From Modestobacter sp. VKM Ac-2977 (GTDB taxonomy: Bacteria > Actinomycetota > Actinomycetes > Mycobacteriales > Geodermatophilaceae), in contig NZ_JAPVBQ010000001.1 of the NCBI RefSeq assembly GCF_026968045.1, positions 757,238-821,237 of the forward strand: 64,000 nt of DNA, read 5' to 3'. Positions within the stretch are counted from its first letter, which is position 1. Every line of letters starts with the position of its first letter. The position numbers and the translations under genes were made by a program. The notes under the pieces are model-generated. The model was not told the DNA's origin, searched no databases, and saw only the letters and a list, made by a program, of their open reading frames with translations. Below, piece by piece: positions 24,249-33,182 of this stretch.

Positions 24249-25451
24249 GTGAGCGAGTTGATGTCGGCTCTCGACGCCTTGGCGGTCGAGGAACTGCACG
24301 GGCTGACGGAAGGCGGCTTGCTCGACCGGATCGCGGAGTTGGTGGCCGTGCATAACCGGATCGCCGCGGAGCTGACCCGTACCGTGCGCCGCGCGGACAC
24401 CACCCAGGCCGCCGAGCACGACGGGTTGAAGTCGATGCGGTCGTGGCTGATCGGGCACACGCGGCTGGCGCCGGCCGACGCCTCGCGCATCCTGCGGTCG
24501 GGCCGGGCGTTGGAGCACTTCCCGGCGCTGGCCGCCGGGTTCGCTGAAGGTGCGGTGACGGCGGCGCAGATGGACGTGGTCGCTGCCGCGGTGGGGGAGC
24601 GTGAGCGGGCTCAAGCCGAGGAGCAGGGGATCGATCTCGCCGCGTTCGATCAGGCGTGGGCGCAGGTAGCGGCGGAGTCGCCGCACCAGTCGTTGGTGGC
24701 CGCGATGCAGGCGTTCGAGGACGCCCTCGACCCGGACGGCCCGGAGCCTGATCCGACGGAGGGTCGCCGGCTGACGATCGCCAAGCACTCCGATGGCAGC
24801 GTCACCGGCCGGTTCGACCTGGACGCGGTCGGTGGGGAGAAGGTGCAGGCGGCGATCGAGTCGATCGTGCAGGCCGACCGCCCCCGGGGCGATGAGCGGA
24901 CCCGAGCCCAGCAGAACGCCGACGCGCTCGTCCAGCTCTGCGACAACCAGCTGGCCTCGGGCAGCCTGCCGATCCTGCGCACTGTCAAGCCGCACGTGGT
25001 GGTCGGCATCGACCTCGACGACCTGGTCGACCCCGCGACCGGCGCGGGTGCGGCGGAGATGGGCTTCGGGGCGACGATCTCCGCGGCACGGGCCCGCTAC
25101 CTGGCCTGTGACGGCAGCATCTCCCGGATCGTGATGGGTCCCGACGGGGTCCCGCTGGACCTGGGCCGGGACCACCGGGTGGTCACCCCCGGGCTGCGCA
25201 AGGCAGTTGAGCGGCGGGACAAGTCCTGCGTGTTCGCCGGCTGCGGCGCCCCGACCCACTGGTGCGACGTCCACCACCTGGTCCACTGGCTGCACGGCGG
25301 CGAGACCAACCTGCAGAACTCAGCGCTGTTGTGCGAACGCCACCACACCAAGGTCCACCACGGGTTCCGGGTCGAACGACAACCGGACGGGCGATGGCGC
25401 ACCTGGCGCCCCGACGGGACCGAGATCTTGATCGGCCCCCTGCTGCACTGA
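24249..25451 (+). CDS. DUF222 HNH endonuclease (13E12-repeat family)
   Basis: The 400-residue protein has an N-terminal DUF222 domain (LVAVHNRIAAELTRTVRRAD, SWLIGHTRLAPADASRIL, AGFAEGAVTAAQMDVV). A C-terminal HNH nuclease motif follows: CVFAGCGAPTHWCDVHHLVHW, then NLQNSALLCERHHTKVH with the zinc ligands and catalytic His. Such genes are multicopy in Geodermatophilaceae and mycobacteria, and their role is unknown. The GTG at 24249 has GGGAGGT upstream. The SOS-like box just before it suggests DNA-damage induction. Confidence 0.92.
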   Translation: MSELMSALDALAVEELHGLTEGGLLDRIAELVAVHNRIAAELTRTVRRADTTQAAEHDGLKSMRSWLIGHTRLAPADASRILRSGRALEHFPALAAGFAEGAVTAAQMDVVAAAVGERERAQAEEQGIDLAAFDQAWAQVAAESPHQSLVAAMQAFEDALDPDGPEPDPTEGRRLTIAKHSDGSVTGRFDLDAVGGEKVQAAIESIVQADRPRGDERTRAQQNADALVQLCDNQLASGSLPILRTVKPHVVVGIDLDDLVDPATGAGAAEMGFGATISAARARYLACDGSISRIVMGPDGVPLDLGRDHRVVTPGLRKAVERRDKSCVFAGCGAPTHWCDVHHLVHWLHGGETNLQNSALLCERHHTKVHHGFRVERQPDGRWRTWRPDGTEILIGPLLH

Positions 25452-25461
25452 CTGCCCGACC

Positions 25462-25500
25462 CCGGTAGCCGGCCACAGTTCGACCGTGGCCGGCTACCGG
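25462..25500 (+). terminator. Hairpin terminator after the HNH gene
   Basis: CCGGTAGCCGGCCAC (25462-25476) and GTGGCCGGCTACCGG (25486-25500) pair perfectly over 15 bp around a 9-base loop. It lies between the HNH gene and the convergent Ltp-repeat gene. Confidence 0.85.
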
Positions 25501-25538
25501 TGCGCGCCGTGCGCCGTGCGACGTCCCGCCGCGCGACG

Positions 25539-26234
25539 TCAGAGGCCTGTCTGGCTGACGCCGTACTCGGCCTGCTCGGGGGTGTACCCCTCGTACTCCA
25601 GTTGGTCGACGAGGCCGGACCGGGAGAAGGAGCTGTACTCGAGATAGTCCTGCGCGGTCCGGGCCGCCTGCTCGTTCCAGTTCGCACCCGTGTTGTCGAC
25701 AGCCCACGTCGCGTCCGCGGTCGAGTAGCCCTCGTACTCCAACTGCTCGATGAGACCGGAGCGAGAGAACGCCGAGAACTCGAGGTAGTCGTTGGCGGAC
25801 TCGAGAGCGTTCTCCTGCCCGACCGTCTGCCCGGGCGCACGAGCCGGTGCGGGTGCCGGTGCCGGTGCGGGCACGGGCTGCGGGGCTCTGGCTGTAGCGG
25901 CGGGAGCAGCAGCGGCAGACGCCGTCACGGTCACCGTCTCGGTCACGGTCGCTGCGGCCGGCGCGGGTGGGGTGGCCGTGACCGTCGTGGTCGCCCGTGC
26001 CGTCGCGGTGACCGGCGCAGCGTCGGCCACCGCAACGGTCGAGGTGCTGCTGCCCGCACTCCCGATCCCGACGCCGACCAGCAGCACCGCGACGCCGGCC
26101 GCTGCGAGGAACCAGGTCCGCCGGTAGAACGGCTGCCCGGGCTCCGGTGAGACCTCAGCAGGCGCGGGGTCGCCGCCCGGCCCGAAGGCCGGCCCCCACT
26201 GCGAGGGCGGCTGATGGAAAGGCGGCTGGCTCAT
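25539..26234 (-). CDS. Membrane-anchored protein with two Ltp (host cell surface lipoprotein) repeats
   Basis: The 231-residue protein has a proline-rich cytoplasmic start (MSQPPFHQPPSQWGPAF) and one membrane helix at about 42-62. A Thr/Val/Ala/Pro-rich extracellular stalk ([26 protein letters not shown]) leads to two Ltp repeats of about 45 residues. The repeats are ALESANDYLEFSAFSRSGLI and TAQDYLEYSSFSRSGLVDQL. Ltp repeats are known from the TP-J34 phage lipoprotein that blocks superinfection by binding the phage tape-measure protein. They are also common in actinobacterial surface proteins. A host role or an anti-phage role is open. There is no lipobox; it is a single-pass protein. Confidence 0.88.
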   Translation of the reverse strand: MSQPPFHQPPSQWGPAFGPGGDPAPAEVSPEPGQPFYRRTWFLAAAGVAVLLVGVGIGSAGSSTSTVAVADAAPVTATARATTTVTATPPAPAAATVTETVTVTASAAAAPAATARAPQPVPAPAPAPAPARAPGQTVGQENALESANDYLEFSAFSRSGLIEQLEYEGYSTADATWAVDNTGANWNEQAARTAQDYLEYSSFSRSGLVDQLEYEGYTPEQAEYGVSQTGL

Positions 26235-26378
26235 GCTGTTCCCCGTCTGTGCGCTCGCAGTGGACGCCGCACAGTAGGGCAGCCCGGAGCGGAAATGGAA
26301 CGGCCGTGACCGGATCGTGGGTCAGCCGAGCCCACGGTCGTGGCTGCCAGCCACCCCGGGCCCTGAGCAGGGCGAACG

Positions 26379-27074
26379 TCACCAGGCGACGGCGCCGTGC
26401 CGGTCGGTGAAGGTGCCGGTCGGGCCGTCCGCGCCGATCGACGCCATCGCGACGATCGCGTCCGTGCCCTCGGTGACGGTCTGCGGGCCGGCGTGGCCGT
26501 TGAAGTCGGTGGCCGTGTAGCCCGGGTCCACCGTGTTGATCCGCAGCTCCGGGAGGAACTGGGCGTAGACCGAGGTGAGCATGTTGACCGCCGCCTTGCT
26601 GGCCGAGTACCCGAGCGAGGGGACCGAGTGCTCGATCCGGGACTCGTCGGAGCGCACGGCGAACGAGCCGAGCCCGCTGGTCACGTTCACGATCACCGGC
26701 GCCGCCGACTCGCGCAGCAACGGCAGGAAGGCGTGCGTCGTCCGGACGATCCCCACCGCGTTGGTGTCCAGCACCGCCATCAGGTCGGCGGCGGTGTAGT
26801 CCTCCACCGCGCCGATCGGCCCGGAGATGCCGGCGTTGTTGACCAGCACGTCCAGCGCGCCGAACCGCTCGCGCACCTCCTTCGCCGCCGAGGCCACCGA
26901 CTCGTCGGAGGTCACGTCGATGCGCACCCACTCCACGCCCAGCTCCTCCGCCGCGCGCTGACCGCGCTCCGGGTCGCGGGCGCCGATGACCACCCGGTGC
27001 CCGAGGTCCTTCAGTCGCCGGGCCGCCTCGAAGCCGAGGCTCTTGTTGCCGCCAGTGATCAATGTCGTCGTCAT
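26379..27074 (-). CDS. Short-chain dehydrogenase/reductase
   Basis: The 231-residue protein is a classical SDR. The cofactor loop reads LITGGNKSLGFEAARRL (TGxxxGxG type with LG), followed by VLVNNAGISGPIG (NNAG) and VNVTSGLGS. The catalytic YSASK is preceded by the family Ser. An Arg in VVIGARDPERGQ favours NADPH. It resembles SDRs annotated as carbonyl or quinone reductases. It is divergent from an MmyB regulator that begins about 100 bases away, a recurrent pairing in actinobacteria, so it is the likely target gene. Confidence 0.92.
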   Translation of the reverse strand: MTTTLITGGNKSLGFEAARRLKDLGHRVVIGARDPERGQRAAEELGVEWVRIDVTSDESVASAAKEVRERFGALDVLVNNAGISGPIGAVEDYTAADLMAVLDTNAVGIVRTTHAFLPLLRESAAPVIVNVTSGLGSFAVRSDESRIEHSVPSLGYSASKAAVNMLTSVYAQFLPELRINTVDPGYTATDFNGHAGPQTVTEGTDAIVAMASIGADGPTGTFTDRHGAVAW

Positions 27075-27175
27075 GCCACCGACGGTGCCCCCGATCGGGC
27101 GGCGTCCGGTGGTCCCGTCCGACCGTATGACTGGCAGTACCACCCATCCCGGCCGTGGTGGACGACGATGAGCCC

Positions 27176-28009
27176 ATGACCGACCGAGGGGACTTCGCGG
27201 CGCTGCTGCGCGCATGGCGGGAACGCCTCCAGCCGGCCGCGGTCGGGTTCCCCACCGGGCAGCGCCGCACCAAGGGGCTGCGCCGGGAGGAGGTCGCCCT
27301 GCTGGCCGGCGTCTCGGTCGACTACCTCGTGCGGCTGGAACAGGGCCGCGCCGACCGCCCCTCGGCTCAGGTCGTCGCCTCGCTCGCCCGGGTGCTGCAG
27401 CTGTCCGACCTCGAACGCGACCAGCTGTACCTCGCCGCCGGCCTGCCCGCCCCGCTGCCCAGCGCCGTCCCCACGCACATCCCGGCCAGCGTGCAGCGGC
27501 TGCTGGCCCGGCTCCCGGACGTCGCGATCGGCGTGTGGACGGCGCACTGGACCCTGCTGACCGCCAACGCGGCCTGGCGCGCACTGCTGGGGGACATGCC
27601 GGCCGGCCTCAACCTGGTCGCCGCGGAGTTCGCCGGCCGGGCCCCGCAGGTCGTGTGGAGCGACGGTGACCTGGAACGCCACCAGCGGGCCCTCGTCTCC
27701 GACCTGCGCAGCGCCCAGATCCGCTACCCGGACGATCCGTCCGTGCGGGCGCTGCTCGCCGACCTGCAGCCCGACCCACGCTTCGCGCAGCTGTGGGCCG
27801 AGGGCACCGTCGTCGAGCACCGTTTCCAGGCGAAGACCTTCGTGCACCCGCGTGTCGGCCGGGTGACGGTCGACTGTGACGTCCTCACCGTGATCGGCAC
27901 CGACCTGCGCATCGTCACCTACACCGCCGAGCCGGGCACCGAGGACGCCTCCCGGTTCGACCTGATCCGCACCCTCGGGTTGGCGGAGGTCGTCGGACCG
28001 TCCGCCTGA
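27176..28009 (+). CDS. XRE-family regulator with MmyB-like ligand domain
   Basis: The 277-residue protein has the same layout as the one at 17182-18048. The HTH segments are FAALLRAWRERLQPAAVG, QRRTKGLRREEVALLAGV and SVDYLVRLEQG. The MmyB C-terminal domain has WTLLTANAAWRALLGD, YPDDPSVRALLADLQ and KTFVHPRVGRVTVDCDVL. I start at the ATG at 27176; an in-frame GTG at 27155 is possible. It diverges from the SDR gene and probably controls it. It shares its 3' region closely (7 bases) with the convergent ECF41 gene. Confidence 0.9.
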   Translation: MTDRGDFAALLRAWRERLQPAAVGFPTGQRRTKGLRREEVALLAGVSVDYLVRLEQGRADRPSAQVVASLARVLQLSDLERDQLYLAAGLPAPLPSAVPTHIPASVQRLLARLPDVAIGVWTAHWTLLTANAAWRALLGDMPAGLNLVAAEFAGRAPQVVWSDGDLERHQRALVSDLRSAQIRYPDDPSVRALLADLQPDPRFAQLWAEGTVVEHRFQAKTFVHPRVGRVTVDCDVLTVIGTDLRIVTYTAEPGTEDASRFDLIRTLGLAEVVGPSA

Positions 28010-28016
28010 CGGCCGG

Positions 28017-28886
28017 TCAGCGCCGGAGCTCCGCCACCTCGTCGAGCCGGCCCAGCTTGTGCGGGTTGCGCACCGCGTACATCCGGGAGATCCGGCCGTC
28101 CGCCACGACGAACGTGATCGCCGTGTCGAACTCGCCGCCCGGGTCGATCCGCGCCGCGACCCCGCCGTTGATCAGCGGCGTGGTGATCAGCACCCCGGGC
28201 GCGAACGCGGCGAACCGGGACAGCGCCCCGGCCACCCGCTCCCGGCCGGCGAACGGGCGCCGGGCAGCGGGCGCCAGGCCGCCGCCGTCCGCGACCACCA
28301 CGACGTCCGGCGCGAGCACGTCCAGCAGCGCCTGCACGTCGCCGCCGGTGAGCGCGGCCAGGAACCGGTCCACCACCAGCTGCTGCTCGGCCGGGTCGAC
28401 CACCATCCGCGGACGGCGGGCGGCCACGTGCTCCCGCGCCCGGTGCGCGATCTGCCGGACGGCGGCGCCCGACTTGCCCACCGCCTCGGCGATCTCCTCG
28501 TACGGCACGTCGAAGACCTCGTGCAGCACCAGCACCGCACGCTCGGTCGGCCCCAGCGTCTCCAGCACGGTCAGCATCGCCAGCGAGACGCTCTCCGCGA
28601 GCTCGACGTCCTCGGCGACGTCCGGGCTGGTCAGCAGCGGCTCGGGCAGCCACTCACCGACGTAGTCCTCCCGGCGGCGGGCCACGGTGCGCAGCCGGTT
28701 CAGCGCCTGCCGGGTGACGACCCGGACCAGGTACGCCCGCGGGTCACGCACCTCCGCGCGGTCCGCCTCGGCCCACCGCAGCCACGTCTCCTGCACGACG
28801 TCGTCGGCGTCGGCGGCCGAGCCGAGCATCTCGTAGGCGACGGTGAACAGCAGGCTGCGGTGGGCCAGGAACGGGTCGTCGGTCAT
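28017..28886 (-). CDS. sigJ: ECF41-type sigma factor (SigJ-like) with SnoaL-like C-terminus
   Basis: The 289-residue protein has sigma region 2 (FTVAYEMLGSAADADDVVQE, WLRWAEADRAEVRDPRAYLV) and region 4 (LGPTERAVLVLHEVFDVPYE, EIAEAVGKSGAAVRQIAHRA). A C-terminal SnoaL/NTF2-like domain of about 120 residues follows, ending in ISRMYAVRNPHKLGRL. The extension regulates these factors in place of an anti-sigma factor. ECF41 genes are typically linked to carboxymuconolactone decarboxylase, oxidoreductase or epimerase genes. Here the CMD gene precedes it with an ATGA overlap. The symbol follows the mycobacterial SigJ resemblance and is tentative. Confidence 0.92.
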   Translation of the reverse strand: MTDDPFLAHRSLLFTVAYEMLGSAADADDVVQETWLRWAEADRAEVRDPRAYLVRVVTRQALNRLRTVARRREDYVGEWLPEPLLTSPDVAEDVELAESVSLAMLTVLETLGPTERAVLVLHEVFDVPYEEIAEAVGKSGAAVRQIAHRAREHVAARRPRMVVDPAEQQLVVDRFLAALTGGDVQALLDVLAPDVVVVADGGGLAPAARRPFAGRERVAGALSRFAAFAPGVLITTPLINGGVAARIDPGGEFDTAITFVVADGRISRMYAVRNPHKLGRLDEVAELRR

Positions 28887-29476
28887 GCCGAGGCGGCGTC
28901 GGTCCGCGACGGGGCAGCCAGCGGCGGTAGGCCGCAGGACGCCGAGAACTCCGCGGACCGGATGCCGAGCGCGACGTTGGCCCGGGCGGTGAGGTTCATC
29001 GCGCCGATCCTGGCAGTCAGCTCCACCAGCGCCGGCGCCCCGAGCTCGGCGAGCAGGGCGGCCGACAGCTCGTCGGTCACCGCCGGCGGCGTCTGGCTCA
29101 TCGCCTCGGCGTACTCCATCACCCGGCGCTCCAGGGGCGTGAAGACGTCGGACTCCCGCCACCGCGGCACCTCCCGCGCCCGGGCCTCGTCGAGCCCGCG
29201 GTCGTGGGTCAGGAAGTGGTGCAGGTCCAGGCAGAAGCTGCAGCCGATCGTGCTGGCCGCGGCCATGGATGCGAACGACGCCAGGTCGCGGTCCAGTCGG
29301 TCCCAGGACTCGGACCTCCGGCCGAGCCCCATCAGGGCCTTGAACACCGGCGGGTGGTGCCACATCACGCCGATCGACTCCGGCACCGTGCCGAACATCC
29401 GTCGGGTCATCGCCGTGACCAGGGCTCCGTAGACGCCGGTGACCTCGGTCGCCGGGACGCGGGTGCTGCCCGTCAT
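28883..29476 (-). CDS. Carboxymuconolactone decarboxylase/AhpD-family protein
   Basis: The 197-residue protein carries the AhpD-like redox motif C79-S-F-C82-L-D-L-H86. The helical CMD core surrounds it (ASMAAASTIGCSFC, FTPLERRVMEYAEAMSQTPP). Family members are peroxidase-like or decarboxylase-like enzymes; the intact CxxC with following His favours a peroxidase/disulphide reductase role. The ATG at 29476 has GGAGGAG upstream. It is the first gene of the CMD-ECF41 operon, with an ECF41-type promoter 34-60 bases before the start codon. Confidence 0.9.
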   Translation of the reverse strand: MTGSTRVPATEVTGVYGALVTAMTRRMFGTVPESIGVMWHHPPVFKALMGLGRRSESWDRLDRDLASFASMAAASTIGCSFCLDLHHFLTHDRGLDEARAREVPRWRESDVFTPLERRVMEYAEAMSQTPPAVTDELSAALLAELGAPALVELTARIGAMNLTARANVALGIRSAEFSASCGLPPLAAPSRTDAASA

Positions 29477-29509
29477 GTCTCCTCCAGGTGTGTGGTGGGT
29501 CGACATGGA

Positions 29510-29536
29510 GACACCGGCCGCGAGCCGGGTGTGACA
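29510..29536 (-). promoter_or_regulatory. ECF41-type promoter of the CMD-sigma operon
   Basis: On the minus strand TGTCACA (29536-29530) is followed after 16 bases by TGTC (29513-29510). The published ECF41 consensus is TGTCACA-N16-CGTC, so only one base differs. It sits directly upstream of the CMD gene, implying autoregulation. It also explains why the divergent FAD gene should start at 29558, not 29531. Confidence 0.65.
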
Positions 29537-29557
29537 CCTCTCCGGGAGACTGCGGGG

Positions 29558-30673
29558 GTGCGGAGTGGAGGCAGTGGCCAGATCCGAGCCGTCGTCCTCG
29601 GCGGTGGGGTGCTCGGGACCTCGACGGCGACGCAGCTGGCCGCCCGGGGTGCCCGGGTCACGCTCGTGACGGACGGCGAGCCGGCCAGCGGCGCGTCGGG
29701 ACGGTCGCTGGCCTGGCTGAACTCGGCCGGCGACTTCCCACCGGAGTACCACCGGCTCCGCATGCTCGGCCTCGAGCGGTACCGGGCCTTCGCCGCCCGC
29801 CCCGACTCGACGGCGCACATCGCCTTCGACGGCGGCCTCCGTTGGGGCGACGGCGTCCGCTCCTCGTTCGAGCACCAGCGCGCGATCGGCTACCCGGCCG
29901 AGTGGCTGAGCAGCGCGGACGTCGCCGCGCGGCTCCCCGGGGTGGACGCCGGCGCGGTCCCGGACGACGGCGCGCTGCTCAACCCGGACGAGGGCTGGGT
30001 CGACCTGCCGTCGCTCATCGCGCAGCTGGTGTGGGACCTGCGGGCCGCCGGGGGAGCGGTGCACACCTCGGCCGGCGCCTGCCGGGCGGTCGTGCAGGGC
30101 GGCCGGGTCGTCGGCGTGCGGACCGGCACCGGTGAGGTGCTCGATGCCGACGCCGTCGTGCTGGCCACGGGCGCCGACGTCCCGCGCACCCTCGCCGGTC
30201 TCGGTGTACACCTGCCCGACGCCACCTCGAGCGCGCTGCTCGTGCGCACCCCGCCGTTCGCGCACCGGCTCCGCGCCGTGCTGAACACGCCGCGGGTGGC
30301 CCTCCGGCCCGCCCCGGGCGGCGGGATCGTCCTGGACGCCGGCTGGTCGGAGGAGGAGGTGGTGCGTCGGGACGACGGGACGTTCGGCGTCCGCCACTCC
30401 ACCGTGCAGGGGCTGCTGTCCGAGGCGGCGCAGGTGCTGGCCGGTCAGCCGGTGCTGTCCTGCGCGTCCTACGGCGTCGGGCGCAAGCCGATCCCCGGCG
30501 ACGGGCACCCGGTGCTCGGCGCCGTCCCCGGCATCGACGGCCTCACCGTCGCCTTCACCCACAGCGGCGCGACGCTCGGCCTCATCGCCGGCGAACTGCT
30601 CGCCGAGGAGGTCCTGGACGGGGAGTCGAGCCCCCTGCTCGCTACGTTCCGGCCCGCCCGTTTCGCGGGGTGA
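29558..30673 (+). CDS. FAD-dependent oxidoreductase (DAO family)
   Basis: The 371-residue protein opens with a dinucleotide-binding motif ([20 protein letters not shown]) and [12 protein letters not shown], the loop expected of D-amino-acid-oxidase-like enzymes. The mid region has [20 protein letters not shown], and the C-terminus has [20 protein letters not shown] and [18 protein letters not shown] closing the FAD site. The substrate is probably an amine or amino acid; sequence does not say which. I prefer the GTG at 29558 because a GGGAG lies 9 bases before it and the upstream GTG at 29531 overlaps the ECF41 promoter. Confidence 0.88.
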   Translation: MRSGGSGQIRAVVLGGGVLGTSTATQLAARGARVTLVTDGEPASGASGRSLAWLNSAGDFPPEYHRLRMLGLERYRAFAARPDSTAHIAFDGGLRWGDGVRSSFEHQRAIGYPAEWLSSADVAARLPGVDAGAVPDDGALLNPDEGWVDLPSLIAQLVWDLRAAGGAVHTSAGACRAVVQGGRVVGVRTGTGEVLDADAVVLATGADVPRTLAGLGVHLPDATSSALLVRTPPFAHRLRAVLNTPRVALRPAPGGGIVLDAGWSEEEVVRRDDGTFGVRHSTVQGLLSEAAQVLAGQPVLSCASYGVGRKPIPGDGHPVLGAVPGIDGLTVAFTHSGATLGLIAGELLAEEVLDGESSPLLATFRPARFAG

Positions 30674-30776
30674 CCGTCGTACGCCCGCGCGCCGACCACA
30701 GTCGGCTGCCGGGAGTTCACCGAACGGGCATGGCGCAGCCGGGGGGCCCGGTTTACGGTCGTCCTCGTCCGGAGCC

Positions 30777-30794
30777 GGGCATCGTTCGATGCCC
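30777..30794 (+). other. Tetraloop hairpin in the leader of the wall-hydrolase gene
   Basis: GGGCATC and GATGCCC pair over 7 bp around GTTC, inside the 176-base leader between the FAD gene and the transglycosylase. The leader also contains a G-rich segment (GCCGGGGGGCCCGG near 30738-30751). Actinobacterial wall hydrolases are often controlled by a c-di-AMP riboswitch, but I could not match its conserved core here. Confidence 0.3.
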
Positions 30795-30849
30795 GCCCGG
30801 CCGCAGCGGGTTGACGGCCACAGGGGGAACTGGTGCCCGAAGTCATGCC

Positions 30850-32556
30850 ATGCGAGCACGTGCGGGTCCTCGGCTGATGAACCGGGCCCGCCGCGGACGG
30901 CACACGAGGACCCGGTCGAGCCGGGTGCGGGCACCCGGCGTCGTCGCCAGCGCGGGCATCACCACCGCCCTGGTCGCCTTCCTCCCCGCGGCCAGCGCCG
31001 CACCCGGTGCCATCCCGGCGCCATCGCACTCCTCCCGCCTGATGGCCGTCGAGGACGACGCGCTCGTACCGCGCCCGCCGTCCGGTCTGCGGGACGAGTT
31101 CGCGCCACCGCTCGAACCGCTGCTGGAGACCGTGGCGATCGCGACCGACGCCGATCCCAGCAGCGCCCCCGCGACGGCCACCGCCCCGACCGCCGCCGCC
31201 CCGACCGGCGGGGCGTCCCCGCTGGCCGCCAGCGGGATCCCGTCGACCGCACTGACGGCCTATGAGCGCGCCGCCGCGCTCTCCGCCGACTGCGGCATCA
31301 GCTGGACCCTGATCGCCGCCATCGGCCGGGTCGAGTCCAACCACGGCCGCTTCGCCGGCGCCACCCTGCACACCGACGGGCTGTCGAGCCCGCCGATCAT
31401 CGGCATCCCGCTCGACGGCACCAACAACACCGCCCGGATCCTCGACTCCGACGACGGCCTGCTGGACGGCGACACCGTCTACGACCGCGCCGTCGGCCCG
31501 ATGCAGTTCATCCCGACCACGTGGGCGATGTACGACAGCGACGGCAACGGCGACGGCCGTCGCGACCCCTTCAACATCAACGACGCAGCCGTCGCCACCG
31601 GCAGGTACCTCTGCGCCGCGGGTGGGGACCTCTCCACGCCGGAGGGCCAGGCGCGCGCCGTCTTCGCCTACAACCACTCCGACAGCTACGTCGCCACGGT
31701 GCTCGCGCTGTCCGCCACGTACGCCGGGACGACGCCGGAACCGGTGCCCACCCCGGACGGTCCGGCGCCGACCGTGCCACCGGCCGCCCCGGCCCCGCCG
31801 CCCGCGATCGAGCCGCCGCCGGCTGTCGAGCCGCCCGCAGCGCCGGTCGAGCCCCCGCCGCTCCTGGCCGAGCCGGCACCGCCGGTGGCGCCCGCGCCGG
31901 AGCCCGCACCGGTTCCTGCGCCCGCGCCGGAGCCGGAGCCGGAGCCGGAGCCCGTGCCGGTCCCGGCTCCTGCGCCTGCGCCGACGCCCGAGCCCGCGCC
32001 TGAGCCGGAGCCCGTCCCGGCTCCTGAGCCCGAGCCGGAGCCCGTCCCGGCTCCTGAGCCCGAGCCGGAGCCCGTTCCTGCCCCAGCACCGGAGCCCGCG
32101 CCTGAGCCGGAGCCCGCGCCGGTTCCGGCTCCCGAGCCGGAGCCCGTCCCGGCGCCGGAGCCCGCGCCTGCCCCGGCACCGGAGCCGAGCCCGGAGCCGG
32201 CCCTGTGTGGCATCGGGTTCGAGCCGGTCGAGCCGGTCGTCGTCGACGTGCTGGACGGCGCCGGTGACCCGGCCCTGGTCGAGGCGGTGACCCGGGTCCT
32301 CACCGACGCCGGCCTCACCCTCGGCACGGTCAGCAGCGCCGAGGTCACCGACTCGGCGATCGAGCACCTCGACGGTCAGGAGGAGCCGGTGCGGCAGCTG
32401 GTCGAGGCGCTCGGCGTCGTCCCGCTGCTCCGGCCGGCGACGGGGGAGAACCTCACCGTCGTCCTGGGCTCCGCCGACGCGGCTCCGCTGGTCGAGGAGC
32501 TGGCCACGCTCGCCGACGAGCAGTGCGACACCGCCCCCGCCGAGGAGACCGACTGA
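30850..32556 (+). CDS. Secreted lytic transglycosylase with Pro-Glu-Pro linker and LytR-C-like tail
   Basis: The product is 568 residues from the ATG at 30850. A Tat/Sec-like basic start and helix ([20 protein letters not shown]) precede a lytic-transglycosylase catalytic domain at about 130-295. That domain has [19 protein letters not shown] with the catalytic Glu, [17 protein letters not shown] and [15 protein letters not shown] 150-residue linker of PEP/PAP repeats ([18 protein letters not shown] style) spans about 300-455. The C-terminal segment ([30 protein letters not shown]) resembles the LytR_C domain. The enzyme should cleave peptidoglycan, and the linker may span the wall. A second ATG at 30877 (MNRARRGR) is possible. 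The 3' end overlaps the methyltransferase gene by 34 bases. Confidence 0.85.
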   Translation: MRARAGPRLMNRARRGRHTRTRSSRVRAPGVVASAGITTALVAFLPAASAAPGAIPAPSHSSRLMAVEDDALVPRPPSGLRDEFAPPLEPLLETVAIATDADPSSAPATATAPTAAAPTGGASPLAASGIPSTALTAYERAAALSADCGISWTLIAAIGRVESNHGRFAGATLHTDGLSSPPIIGIPLDGTNNTARILDSDDGLLDGDTVYDRAVGPMQFIPTTWAMYDSDGNGDGRRDPFNINDAAVATGRYLCAAGGDLSTPEGQARAVFAYNHSDSYVATVLALSATYAGTTPEPVPTPDGPAPTVPPAAPAPPPAIEPPPAVEPPAAPVEPPPLLAEPAPPVAPAPEPAPVPAPAPEPEPEPEPVPVPAPAPAPTPEPAPEPEPVPAPEPEPEPVPAPEPEPEPVPAPAPEPAPEPEPAPVPAPEPEPVPAPEPAPAPAPEPSPEPALCGIGFEPVEPVVVDVLDGAGDPALVEAVTRVLTDAGLTLGTVSSAEVTDSAIEHLDGQEEPVRQLVEALGVVPLLRPATGENLTVVLGSADAAPLVEELATLADEQCDTAPAEETD

Positions 32557-33152
32557 CCGGCAGCGACACCCAGACGTTCTTCGGCTCCCGGGCCGCCGCC
32601 TGGGAGGAGAGGTTCCCCGACGACGGGCCCCGGTTCGAGCGGGCCGTCGCCGAGCTGGGGGTGCGCACCGGGGACGCCGTCCTCGACGCCGCCTGCGGCA
32701 CCGGGCGCGCCCTGCCGGTGCTGCGGGCCGCCACCGGCCCGGCCGGGTTGCTCGTCGGGCTCGACCTGACCGCCGAGATGCTCGCCGAGGCCCGGCGGCG
32801 CGGTCGCGGGGAGCTGGCGCACCTGGTGCGTGGCGACGTCACCGGGCTGCCGTTCGCGGCGGGGTCGTTCGACGTGCTCTTCGCCTCCGGGCTGGTCTCC
32901 CACCTGCCCGATCCCGAGGCCGGCCTGCGCGAGCTGGCCCGGGTCGCCGCCGACGGCGCACGGCTCGGGCTGTTCCACCCGGTCGGCCGGGCGGCGCTGG
33001 CCCGGCGGCACGGCCGGGAACTGACCCGGGACGACGTGCGGAGCGAGCCGCGGATCCGGGAGCTGCTCGCCGGCACCGGCTGGCGCGTCACCGAGGTCGA
33101 CGACGCCGAGGACCGCTGGTTGGTGGTGGCTGTCCGGCGCGAGCGCACGTAG
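32523..33152 (+). CDS. Class I SAM-dependent methyltransferase
   Basis: The 209-residue protein has the Methyltransf_11 signature. Motif I is [20 protein letters not shown], followed by [14 protein letters not shown] with the acidic ribose-binding Asp, [20 protein letters not shown], and [19 protein letters not shown]. The closing part matches small actinobacterial methyltransferases of unknown substrate. The annotated GTG at 32523 lies inside the previous gene; the conserved part begins at about residue 13 ([19 protein letters not shown]), so a non-standard start nearer 32557 is conceivable. It is probably co-transcribed with the transglycosylase. Confidence 0.85.
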   Translation: MRHRPRRGDRLTGSDTQTFFGSRAAAWEERFPDDGPRFERAVAELGVRTGDAVLDAACGTGRALPVLRAATGPAGLLVGLDLTAEMLAEARRRGRGELAHLVRGDVTGLPFAAGSFDVLFASGLVSHLPDPEAGLRELARVAADGARLGLFHPVGRAALARRHGRELTRDDVRSEPRIRELLAGTGWRVTEVDDAEDRWLVVAVRRERT

Positions 33153-33182
33153 CCGACCGCCTCGCGCCTGCCCGGCGGAGCG

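Noticed and set aside
27075-27175. GTGGT/ACCAC inverted repeat between the SDR and MmyB genes
   Set aside because: Arms are only 5 bp and widely spaced, too weak to call an operator.
30674-30849. c-di-AMP (ydaO) riboswitch upstream of the wall hydrolase
   Set aside because: The conserved core of that class could not be matched by eye; only a hairpin and G-rich segments are certain. A covariance-model search would decide.
31890-32200. Short tandem GC-rich repeats, CRISPR-like at first sight
   Set aside because: They are in-frame codons for the Pro-Glu-Pro/Pro-Ala-Pro linker and have no spacer structure.
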